Below, one piece after another: positions 1-5,790 of a stretch of 5,835 bases of DNA. This DNA comes from an uncultured Clostridia bacterium (GTDB lineage: Bacteria > Bacillota_A > Clostridia > Christensenellales > Aristaeellaceae). The position numbers were made by a program, and so were the translations under genes. The stretch covers positions 1 to 5,835 of the forward strand of contig CAMVDI010000116.1 of assembly GCA_947166205.1 (NCBI GenBank), read 5' to 3'. The notes under the pieces were generated by a model, which ran no database searches, was not told the origin of the DNA, and saw only the letters and a program-made list of their open reading frames with translations. Position 1 is the first letter of the stretch; each line of letters starts with the position of its first letter.

Positions 1-2310
1 CCTTTCGGCGTCCCGCAGTTTGAGACCTACGCCCAGGCACTGATCGGCCGGACGGACGGGGAAATCGACGCGGTGACCGGCGCCACCATGACCCGCAACG
101 GCGTGGCCGAGGCCGTGAAGAACGCGCTGATGGCCGCCCGGGGCGAGACGGCTGAAGCCTCCGCCGAGATGAGCTTCACGGCGGGCGAATACACCGCCAC
201 GGCTGACGGATACAACGGGCCGGTGACCGTCAAGGCGACCTACAGCGACAAGGCGCTGGAGGCCGTGACCATCGAATCCAGCGCGGAAACCCAGCACGTG
301 GGCGACGTGGCCTTCGAGATCATGATTCCCGAGATGATCGCGGCCAACGGCGCGGGCGTGGACGGCGTTTCCGGCGCCACTTTCTCCACCCGCGCGCTGC
401 GGGGCGCCGTGATCGACACGGCGGAGCAGGCCGGATGCACCAACATGGACGCCTTCAAGGCGGCCAAGGTTGAGCATCCTGCCACCGATCCCGTCGAATA
501 TGAGTACGACGTGGTCGTCGTCGGCGCCGGCGGCGCCGGCATCGCCGCGGCCGCTCAGGCCGCCCAGAACGGCGACACCGTTCTCGTTATCGAGAAGAAC
601 GCGGAAGTTGGCGGAAACACGCTGGTCTCCGGCGGCCAGTATCAGAGCGTGATGCCCTATCTGGTCTGGGATCCGGCGGATCCGGACGCCACCACCGGCG
701 TCTACGCCCATGACGGCCAGACCTATGAGAAGGTCAAGTCCGTGCAGGGCTGCATCGACGAGCTGAAGATGATCCTGAACTGGTCCGAGGAGCCCTTCGA
801 TGAAGAGTTCTACAAGACCCACGAGTTCGTCGCCGGCGACGCGGCCGAGCTGAGCAAGCACGGCGTGCACGCGGAGTATCTTCCGATCCTGAAGGAGCTG
901 AAGGCCGAGATCCAGGCCTATCTGGACTGGGCACAGCCCCAGCTGGACGCCGGCAAGGCGGAGAACCAGCTGACCCTGTTCTCCACCCTGAACCTGCACA
1001 TCTTCCAGACCTACTACGGCGGCCTGCGCCAGAGCGCGGACAAGTCCCAGTGGATCTACGGCAACGTGGATCTGGTGAGCCAGTTCATCCGCGACGGCCA
1101 GGGCCTGAAGGAGTGGCTCGAGGATCAGGGAGCGACCTTCCACGAGGATACCCAGCCCACGCTGATCGGCGCGCTGTGGTATCGTGAAAACGAGTTCATC
1201 GGCTCCACCATCGACCTGGACGGCGACGGCCAGCCCGAGATGGGCCGCTGGGGCAGCTATTTCGCGGCGCCCATGATGACCCTTTACAAGGCCAACGAGA
1301 AGAACAACATCATGATCCGGACCACCGTGACCGATCTGATCATGGAAGACGGCCGGGTCACCGGCGTGAAGGCCGTGTACTGCGACGGAACCCAGATCAC
1401 CGTCAAGGCGAAGAAGGGCGTCGTTCTGGCCACGGGCGGCTTCGCGGCGAACCTGGACATGGTGCTGGAAAACAACATCTACTGGTCCACGGACTATGTG
1501 TCCAAGACCACGAAGACCACCAACCGCTCCTCCCTGCAGGGCGACGGCATCACCATGGCCCAGAAGGTCGGCGCGGCGACCACCGGCATGGGCTTCACCC
1601 AGATGATGCCCATCTCCTGGATCGACAACGGCAACCTGGCCTTCGGCGGCGGCAACTACGCCTGCTGGATCAACCCCACCACCGGACACCGGTTCGTGGA
1701 CGAGGGATCCGAGCGCGACGTGCTGAGCCTGGCGGAATTCCGCAACGGCATCGAGATGAACGGCACGAAGGGCACCTTCCTGGAGATCTACAACGCCGAG
1801 CAGATGATGCCCGCCCCCGTACAGCTGGCGGACGGCGACTATCCGGGACGGTATTACCGCCGGACCATCGCGCAGCTGCCTGAGCTGCTGAAGGAACTGG
1901 GCATGGAAGCGGATCCGGCCGTGGTTATCCAGACCATCCGGGACTACGACGCGGCCGTCATGGGCCAGGGCCAGTATCCGGACGTGGGCAAGGCTATCGC
2001 CTCCCGCACCGTGGGCAACGTGCAGCGGGACGAGAACGGCAACTACCTGCCGGAGACCTATGACCTGGACAACACGCTGCTGACCATCCGGCTGATGGCG
2101 CCCTCCACCCACCACACCATGGGCGGTATCGTCGTCGACGTGAACCGTCACGTGCTGGATGAGAGCGGGAACATCATCCCCGGCCTCTACGCCGCGGGTG
2201 AGGTGACCGGCGGCATCCACGGCGGAAACCGCCTGGGCGGCAACGCCATCGTGGAGATCTTCGTGTCCGGCCGGACGGCCGCGCAGGCGATCGCCGCGGA
2301 TAATCCCTGA
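1..2310 (+). CDS. Flavinylated fumarate/urocanate reductase-type flavoprotein, 5'-partial
   Basis: The frame is open at base 1, so the start lies outside the window; 769 residues are visible (numbered here from base 1). Order of domains: the end of a first FMN-binding domain (DAVTGAT, residues 23-29), a complete second one (about 57-142, DGVSGAT at 121-127), then an FAD-binding reductase domain from about 168 with the dinucleotide motif GAGGAG (175-180) and the ribose-binding acidic end VIEK (196-199). The Thr of each D-x-x-[ST]-G-A-T motif is the site that ApbE-type transferases link to FMN in this family. Catalytic-domain landmarks are SERD (570-573), HHTMGG (704-709) and HGGNRLGGNA (740-749). 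Such proteins reduce the C=C bond of fumarate, urocanate or related acids as anaerobic electron acceptors, usually outside the membrane; the signal sequence would be upstream. The His of fumarate reductases in Q-x-H-P is Met536 here, so the substrate is probably not simply fumarate. Terminators follow the TGA at once. Confidence 0.9.
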   Translation, partial: PFGVPQFETYAQALIGRTDGEIDAVTGATMTRNGVAEAVKNALMAARGETAEASAEMSFTAGEYTATADGYNGPVTVKATYSDKALEAVTIESSAETQHVGDVAFEIMIPEMIAANGAGVDGVSGATFSTRALRGAVIDTAEQAGCTNMDAFKAAKVEHPATDPVEYEYDVVVVGAGGAGIAAAAQAAQNGDTVLVIEKNAEVGGNTLVSGGQYQSVMPYLVWDPADPDATTGVYAHDGQTYEKVKSVQGCIDELKMILNWSEEPFDEEFYKTHEFVAGDAAELSKHGVHAEYLPILKELKAEIQAYLDWAQPQLDAGKAENQLTLFSTLNLHIFQTYYGGLRQSADKSQWIYGNVDLVSQFIRDGQGLKEWLEDQGATFHEDTQPTLIGALWYRENEFIGSTIDLDGDGQPEMGRWGSYFAAPMMTLYKANEKNNIMIRTTVTDLIMEDGRVTGVKAVYCDGTQITVKAKKGVVLATGGFAANLDMVLENNIYWSTDYVSKTTKTTNRSSLQGDGITMAQKVGAATTGMGFTQMMPISWIDNGNLAFGGGNYACWINPTTGHRFVDEGSERDVLSLAEFRNGIEMNGTKGTFLEIYNAEQMMPAPVQLADGDYPGRYYRRTIAQLPELLKELGMEADPAVVIQTIRDYDAAVMGQGQYPDVGKAIASRTVGNVQRDENGNYLPETYDLDNTLLTIRLMAPSTHHTMGGIVVDVNRHVLDESGNIIPGLYAAGEVTGGIHGGNRLGGNAIVEIFVSGRTAAQAIAADNP
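1213..1239 (+). other. EF-hand-like calcium-loop motif inside the reductase
   Basis: Residues 405-413 of the reductase read DLDGDGQPE, matching the D-x-D-G-D-G-x-x-E pattern of calcium-binding loops in EF-hand and dockerin proteins. It lies in the segment between the FAD-binding motif and the catalytic part. Only one loop is seen and the flanking helices of a full EF-hand are not evident, so metal binding is an inference. Confidence 0.4.
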
Positions 2311-2326
2311 TTCGGCGCATTTTCGG

Positions 2327-2352
2327 CGGACCGGCATAAGCCGGTCCGTTTT
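2327..2352 (+). terminator. Rho-independent terminator 1 of the reductase gene
   Basis: A 9-bp perfect stem CGGACCGGC (2327-2335) pairs with GCCGGTCCG (2340-2348) around an ATAA loop, followed by TTTT at 2349-2352 and then CTTCT. It starts 16 bp after the reductase stop codon. The T-tract is short, so termination may be partial; the second copy downstream has a longer one. Confidence 0.75.
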
Positions 2353-2357
2353 CTTCT

Positions 2358-2382
2358 GCCCCACCGCCTTCGGCGGCGGGGC
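2358..2382. other. GC-rich hairpin between the two terminators
   Basis: GCCCC (2358-2362) pairs with GGGGC (2378-2382) and CCGCC (2364-2368) with GGCGG (2372-2376), with one A-C mismatch and a TTC loop. No T-run follows on the plus strand (GCTATTATG), so it is probably not a terminator by itself. It could be a transcript-stabilising structure or a degraded third terminator. Confidence 0.5.
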
Positions 2383-2396
2383 GCTATTATGCGGCA

Positions 2397-2429
2397 GCGG
2401 ACCGGCATAAGCCGGTCCGCCTTTTTTTT
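2397..2429 (+). terminator. Rho-independent terminator 2, strong
   Basis: A 10-bp perfect stem GCGGACCGGC (2397-2406) pairs with GCCGGTCCGC (2411-2420) around an ATAA loop, followed after one C by eight T residues (2422-2429). This is the stronger of the two copies and insulates the downstream promoter, which starts only about 6 bp later. Confidence 0.9.
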
Positions 2430-2434
2430 CAGGG

Positions 2435-2462
2435 TTGCGGAATTGTATAAAAATGTTATAAT
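2435..2462 (+). promoter_or_regulatory. Vegetative (sigma-A type) extended -10 promoter for the 2555 gene
   Basis: A perfect -10 box TATAAT lies at 2457-2462 with the extended element TG at 2454-2455 (TGtTATAAT). The -35 candidate TTGCGG (2435-2440, 16-bp spacer) matches the consensus only in TTG, which fits extended -10 promoters. The predicted transcript start is near 2469, giving a leader of about 86 nt. The position, right after a strong terminator and upstream of the next gene, supports the call. Confidence 0.75.
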
Positions 2463-2509
2463 GATCAGAAAGAAGTGAACGAAACAGAAGCGCGAAGGAA
2501 AAAGCCATC

Positions 2510-2532
2510 CGGATTCCCAGCGGCGGAATCCG
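2510..2532 (+). promoter_or_regulatory. Leader hairpin upstream of the transglutaminase-like gene
   Basis: CGGATTCC (2510-2517) and GGAATCCG (2525-2532) form a perfect 8-bp stem with a 7-nt loop, inside the predicted untranslated leader and 22 bp before the start codon. No T-run follows, so it is not a terminator. It could affect transcript stability or serve as a protein-binding site on DNA; no known riboswitch fold is recognised. Confidence 0.45.
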
Positions 2533-2554
2533 ATGACCGGCCGAACCGAGGAAA

Positions 2555-4120
2555 ATGGCAAAAAAGAAAAGCGACTGGCAAATTGACGAATGGGATGAAT
2601 CCCTGGATGTGAGTTCCGCGGGGACTCCCGGGAAAAGGCGGACAGCCTCCGGGAGCCCGGGAAGCTATGGGCCATCCGGGAAAAAACAGGATCCCTTCGG
2701 AATTCCGGGGAGCTCCGGAGCCTCCCCGTGGGACGAGTGGGACTGGCCGGAGAGCAATCCGGGAGCGCCCGGCGGCGCCGGTAAGAGGGGTCCGAAGAAG
2801 CGGCGGAGCGCCGCGGCCTGGCTGATTCCCACAGCGGCCGGCGTGCTCGCGGCGGCGGCCCTGGCGTTTTTCGCCCTGCCGAAGCTGACGGGGCAGGTGA
2901 ATCCTCCCCCGGATGGGGTGACCGCCGAGCCTGTTACCCCGGAACAGATTACGGAAGTGCCCGTCACCCCCGAGCGGATTACGGAGGAACCCGTTACCCC
3001 GGAGCCGGCCACCGCCGAACCCGTTACCCCGGAGCCGATCACGAAGGAGCCCGTTACTCCGGAGCCGATCACGGCCGAACCCGTTACCCCGGAGCCGGCC
3101 ACGGAACCGCCGACGGAAGCGCCCACGGCCTCCCCGCTGGAGGACAACGAATGGTTCGGGCCCGAATACCGGTACTACTATCAGCAGCTGACGGAGAAGG
3201 AAAAGGCGGTTTTCGCGGCGCTGTACAGCGGGATTCTGAACTTTCAGAACGAAGTGCGCACGCCGCATTTCACGGACACGGAGCTGGATCACGTGATGTA
3301 CGCGATAAACAATGACGCGCCGGAGCTGTTTCAGTGGAACGGAGCCTGCAGCTATACGTACGGGTCGATCCTGCCGGAGTACCGGATGACCCGGAGCGAG
3401 TACGAGGCCGACACGGCCAGGATCCACGGCATCATCCGGGAACTGCGGGGGATGATACCCGCGGGGGCGGACGACTACACGAAGGAAAAGATCATCAACG
3501 AGTGGATCGTCGATCACTGCGACTACCTGGCCGCGGGGGATGACTCCACCGCGCTGGCGGATGCCTGCCTCTGCAGCGGAAAAGCCCAGTGCTCCGGGTA
3601 TTCCAGAGCTCTTCTTCTGCTGCTCCGTTCCTTCGGGATCGAATGCCTGAGCCTGGACGGGACGAATCACGAGTGGGATCTGGCCCGGATCAACGGCGAG
3701 TGGTACAACGTGGACACCACCTGGAACGATACCGGCGAGACTCCGGGAAACCCGGGAGAGAACCGGTGCTTTATGTGGCTGAACGTGCCGGACCGGCTGG
3801 TTACCGGTCCTGCCCATACCCGGATCCCGCATCCGCCCTTTACCGCGCCGGAATGCACCAGCATCCGGGATCATTACGCGGTACGGGACGGCGGATATGT
3901 CCCCGCAGGGACGGGGGATCTGGCCGCGGCCCTGTACGCGGAGATCACCCGGGTCCACGGGGAAGGAAATCAGGACGTGATCGTGCTCATGGACGACCCG
4001 CGGGCGCTGCGGGAATGGCAGCGTATTTACGACCGGTTCTACCAGGAATTCGGAGGATACGGATGGGGTCTTGTGGCGCCCGGGGACCTGCGGACGGTTT
4101 TCGCCGTCCGGACCCGATGA
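2555..4120 (+). CDS. Membrane-anchored transglutaminase-like (papain-fold) protein
   Basis: 521 residues. A disordered Gly/Pro/Ser-rich cytoplasmic part (1-80) holds two DEWD motifs (11-14, 60-63). KKRR (81-84) then precedes one membrane helix (about 86-109), so the rest should face outside. A stalk of six TPEP-type decapeptides (124-183) leads to the globular part. The transglutaminase-like triad is readable: Cys346 in QCSGYS, His372 in NHEWD, Asp387 in NVDTTWND, the usual order and spacing for PF01841. This fold performs protein cross-linking, deamidation or peptide/isopeptide cleavage; which one applies here cannot be told, though a cell-wall or surface-protein role fits the topology. A C-terminal region of about 115 residues follows. 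ATG 2555 is the first possible start, as an in-frame stop lies at 2534; the Shine-Dalgarno GAGG (2548-2551) is only 3 nt away, unusually close. It has its own promoter and is probably co-transcribed with the gene at 4175. Confidence 0.88.
   Translation: MAKKKSDWQIDEWDESLDVSSAGTPGKRRTASGSPGSYGPSGKKQDPFGIPGSSGASPWDEWDWPESNPGAPGGAGKRGPKKRRSAAAWLIPTAAGVLAAAALAFFALPKLTGQVNPPPDGVTAEPVTPEQITEVPVTPERITEEPVTPEPATAEPVTPEPITKEPVTPEPITAEPVTPEPATEPPTEAPTASPLEDNEWFGPEYRYYYQQLTEKEKAVFAALYSGILNFQNEVRTPHFTDTELDHVMYAINNDAPELFQWNGACSYTYGSILPEYRMTRSEYEADTARIHGIIRELRGMIPAGADDYTKEKIINEWIVDHCDYLAAGDDSTALADACLCSGKAQCSGYSRALLLLLRSFGIECLSLDGTNHEWDLARINGEWYNVDTTWNDTGETPGNPGENRCFMWLNVPDRLVTGPAHTRIPHPPFTAPECTSIRDHYAVRDGGYVPAGTGDLAAALYAEITRVHGEGNQDVIVLMDDPRALREWQRIYDRFYQEFGGYGWGLVAPGDLRTVFAVRTR
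2924..3103 (+). repeat. Six tandem 30-bp units encoding a Pro/Thr/Glu stalk
   Basis: Units begin at 2924, 2954, 2984, 3014, 3044 and 3074 and encode the decapeptide x-E-P-V-T-P-E-P-[IA]-T, with variation in the first two (EQIT, EVPV...ERIT). Units 3-6 are closest to each other in DNA, suggesting recent copying. A degenerate tail (EPPTEAPT) follows. The tract links the membrane helix to the catalytic domain, and its regular 30-bp period makes it liable to change in copy number. Confidence 0.9.
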
Positions 4121-4174
4121 GACGGCGGGCCCCTGACGGAAAAACGCTTATATGAGCGGAGGCGAGAGAAAATC

Positions 4175-5752
4175 ATGCGATTGACACGGAGAATCTGCCG
4201 GGTCCTGACGCTGATGATGCTCTGCCTGTTTCTTCTGCCGGCCCTGGGCGGCGGGCAGGCGGAACAGGCGCGGCAGGCGGATCAGGCTGAAAGCCAGGTA
4301 GTCCGGGTCGGATGGTATGAATCCGCCTTCCACCGGACGGACCCCTTCGGCCGGAAATCGGGATACGGATACGAATACCAGCAGCGGCTGGCCATCTATA
4401 CCGGATGGACCTATGAATACGTGGAGGGCAGCTGGCCCGAGCTGCTGGAGATGCTCATCGCCGGGGACATCGACCTGCTGACGGACGTGTCGTATACGCC
4501 GGAGCGGGCGGAGAAGCTGCTCTACTCCGCGAAGGCCATGGGCGCGGAAAGCTACCACGTGTTTATCACCCCCGGGAACAGCGAGATCCGGGCGGAGGAT
4601 TATTCCTCCCTGGACGGGAAACGGGTGGGCGTCAACAAGAACAGCATCCAGGAGCAGCTTTTCATCGCGTGGGCGGAGAGCCACGGAGTGCATCCGGAGG
4701 TCATCGAATCCACGGAGCGGACCCCGGCGCAGCTGGAGATGCTGGCCCGGGGCGAGTTTGACGCGCTGGTGACGCTGGATACCTACGGAAACAGCGCGGA
4801 GATCGTGCCCGTATGGAACGTCGGATACGCAGAATCCTTCTTCGGCATCAACAGGAACCGGCCGGACCTGAAGCAGCAGCTGGACCTGGCCATGAACCGG
4901 CTGATGGAGGAGAACCGGGACTACAACCAGCAGATGACCGAGCGGTTCAATCCGGCCAGCTCCGTCACCAGCTTCCTGACGACGGAGGAGAAGGAGTGGC
5001 TGGAGGGCCACGGAACCATCCGCATCGGATACCGGGACGACTTCCTACCCTACTGCGGGACGGACGGGAACGGCCGGGCCATCGGCCTGGTGGGAGACTT
5101 CATGCGCAGCGCGAAACGATCCATGAAAAACGCGGACCTGCGCTTTGAGACCCGGGCCTTCGCTTCGACGGAGGAGGCGATTGCCGCCCTGAAAGCCGGG
5201 GAGATCGACTGCGTGTTCCCCCTGTGCCTGAGCGCCTACGACGGGGAACAGCAGGGCGTTATCGTGACGGATCCCATCGTCAGCACGATGATGTACATGC
5301 TGGTTCCCCAGGCCAACTATCAGGGCCTGACCGCGGACGGGGAAGGCACCGTGGCCCTGCTGCGGGGGCATCTGAGCCACGAAACCTTCCTGAAGGACTA
5401 TTTTCCCCAGTGGAAAATCGTATACTACGAGACCAGCGACGACTGCTTCCGGGCGGTCAGCACCGGGGAGGCCGACTACACGCCGGTCAGCAGCTACCGG
5501 ATCAACCGGGTTGAGGAGCTGACGGAAAAATACAGGCTGGTTCACGCGCCCACCGGGAAGCCCATGAACATGTCCTTCACCCTCCGGAAGGGGGAGGACA
5601 GCCTTTACTCCATCCTGAACAAGGCGATCCGGGCGATGCCCGAGGCGGAGATCAACTCCTCGCTGACCAGCTACGGATTTGAGGAGAAAAAGATCACCTT
5701 CATCGGATTGCCTTTTGTAAAGTCTTTTGCCATAACATTCCCTCTCAAATAA
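4175..5752 (+). CDS. Exported tandem solute-binding (SBP_bac_3-type) protein, 3' end chimeric
   Basis: 525 residues. A signal peptide (MRLTRR, hydrophobic 10-24, cleavage probably after GQA near 29) has no lipobox. Two type-3 extracellular solute-binding domains follow: about 42-262 (VRVGWYES; GEIDL-like GDIDLLTDVSYTPER with Arg111, the position that grips amino-acid carboxylates) and about 280-500 (TIRIGYRDDFLPY), joined by the linker TTEEKEWLEGHG. Tandem domains of this kind are typical sensory modules of clostridial GGDEF or histidine-kinase receptors, which continue after a SY-x-x-EEKK-x-TF segment into a membrane helix. Here the match ends at about residue 509; residues 510-525 are antisense to a MATE gene start, so the protein is truncated. 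The start ATG 4175 is chosen for the signal peptide; GGAGG (4158-4162) lies 12 nt before it, rather far. It follows the transglutaminase-like gene by 54 bp without a terminator, suggesting an operon. Confidence 0.85.
   Translation: MRLTRRICRVLTLMMLCLFLLPALGGGQAEQARQADQAESQVVRVGWYESAFHRTDPFGRKSGYGYEYQQRLAIYTGWTYEYVEGSWPELLEMLIAGDIDLLTDVSYTPERAEKLLYSAKAMGAESYHVFITPGNSEIRAEDYSSLDGKRVGVNKNSIQEQLFIAWAESHGVHPEVIESTERTPAQLEMLARGEFDALVTLDTYGNSAEIVPVWNVGYAESFFGINRNRPDLKQQLDLAMNRLMEENRDYNQQMTERFNPASSVTSFLTTEEKEWLEGHGTIRIGYRDDFLPYCGTDGNGRAIGLVGDFMRSAKRSMKNADLRFETRAFASTEEAIAALKAGEIDCVFPLCLSAYDGEQQGVIVTDPIVSTMMYMLVPQANYQGLTADGEGTVALLRGHLSHETFLKDYFPQWKIVYYETSDDCFRAVSTGEADYTPVSSYRINRVEELTEKYRLVHAPTGKPMNMSFTLRKGEDSLYSILNKAIRAMPEAEINSSLTSYGFEEKKITFIGLPFVKSFAITFPLK
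4254..4287 (+). repeat. Two tandem 18-bp units after the signal peptide
   Basis: GGCAGGCGGAACAGGC (4254-4269) recurs at 4272-4287 with one mismatch, encoding GQAEQA-RQADQA. It lies at the predicted signal-peptidase site and the start of the mature chain, a flexible low-complexity linker before the first solute-binding domain. Confidence 0.7.
5671..5733 (-). pseudogene. N-terminal fragment of a MATE-family efflux protein
   Basis: On the minus strand, ATG at 5733-5731 opens a frame of 20 codons ending in TAG at 5673-5671. The first 14 residues, MAKDFTKGNPMKVI, match the conserved cytoplasmic start of clostridial MATE multidrug/Na+ antiporters (x-[KN]-D-[FLM]-T-x-G-[NS]-P-x-K-[LV]-I, normally followed by a hydrophobic stretch ending in LP). 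After about residue 16 the frame runs antisense into the solute-binding gene and stops, so more than 95% of the expected ~450-residue protein is missing. A ribosome site GAGAGGGA (5746-5739) stands at normal distance, which supports this as a genuine gene start that has been cut. The assignment rests on a short motif remembered from the family, without a search. Confidence 0.68.
5682..5705. other. Rearrangement or assembly junction
   Basis: Plus-strand family-like sequence of the solute-binding gene (EEKKITF) ends at about 5701, while minus-strand MATE-like sequence (MKVIFF) ends at about 5686, so the two overlap by roughly 15 bp. A breakpoint within about 5685-5703, with short shared sequence, explains why both genes are truncated against each other and why base composition changes here. 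Confidence 0.6.
5739..5746 (-). promoter_or_regulatory. Ribosome binding site of the MATE fragment
   Basis: Read on the minus strand, GAGAGGGA (5746-5739) places GAGGG six bases before ATG 5733. This spacing is better than that of either complete plus-strand gene start in the window and decides in favour of ATG 5733 over the out-of-frame ATG at 5738. Confidence 0.65.
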
Positions 5753-5790
5753 ATATACCGATGTCAAGCACCGGTATATTATTTTTCTTT
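5752..5790. terminator. Inverted repeat, terminator-like, between minus-strand genes
   Basis: AATATACCG (5752-5760) and CGGTATATT (5772-5780) form a perfect 9-bp stem with an 11-nt loop. On the plus strand it is followed by ATTTTTCTTT (5781-5790), a good terminator tail. On the minus strand it lies between the TAA at 5781-5779 and the MATE start, followed by TTTATTTG, a weaker tail. It may act as a bidirectional terminator, an attenuator before the MATE gene, or an operator. Confidence 0.6.

Larger units (their letters stand above)
2326..2419. repeat. Direct repeat of a 23-bp terminator stem (two identical copies)
   Basis: The 23 bases at 2326-2348 recur exactly at 2397-2419, 71 bp apart start to start. 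Each copy is a self-complementary hairpin (GGACCGGC, loop ATAA, GCCGGTCC core) and each is followed by T residues. The identity includes the loop, which points to duplication or a dispersed terminator-type repeat rather than chance. Confidence 0.85.

Noticed and set aside
73..75. GTG as start of the reductase
   Set aside because: The frame stays open to base 1 and the upstream codons encode part of the first FMN-binding domain (DAVTGAT spans the GTG), so this is an internal Val codon.
2461..2585. Short leader peptides (ATG 2461, 5 codons; ATG 2533, 16 codons overlapping the gene start)
   Set aside because: The first overlaps the -10 box and would precede the transcript start. The second has no ribosome site and no regulatory codon pattern.
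2924..3103. CRISPR-like reading of the 30-bp periodic tract
   Set aside because: There are no spacers; the units abut, stay in frame and encode a regular Pro/Thr/Glu peptide.
2465..3958. Long minus-strand open frame (497 codons) opposite the transglutaminase-like gene
   Set aside because: It is Arg/Gly/Pro-rich with no recognisable domain, and is open because of GC-rich codons on the other strand. The plus strand carries a membrane helix, repeats and a full catalytic triad.
4091..4127. Hairpins at the end of the transglutaminase-like gene (CGGACGG/CCGTCCG and CGCCGTC/GACGGCG)
   Set aside because: Stems are only 7 bp, mutually exclusive, and no T-run follows, so they do not make a terminator; the operon reading with the next gene stands.
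4148..5767. Minus-strand open frames of 287 and 240 codons opposite the solute-binding gene
   Set aside because: They are antisense shadows: no family motifs, low-complexity composition, no ribosome sites, while the plus strand shows two clear domains.
5751..5767. TTGACA on the minus strand (5767-5762) as a promoter for the MATE fragment
   Set aside because: No -10 box lies at proper distance: TATATT is only 4 bp away and the 17-bp position is GAGGGA. It falls in the loop of the inverted repeat.
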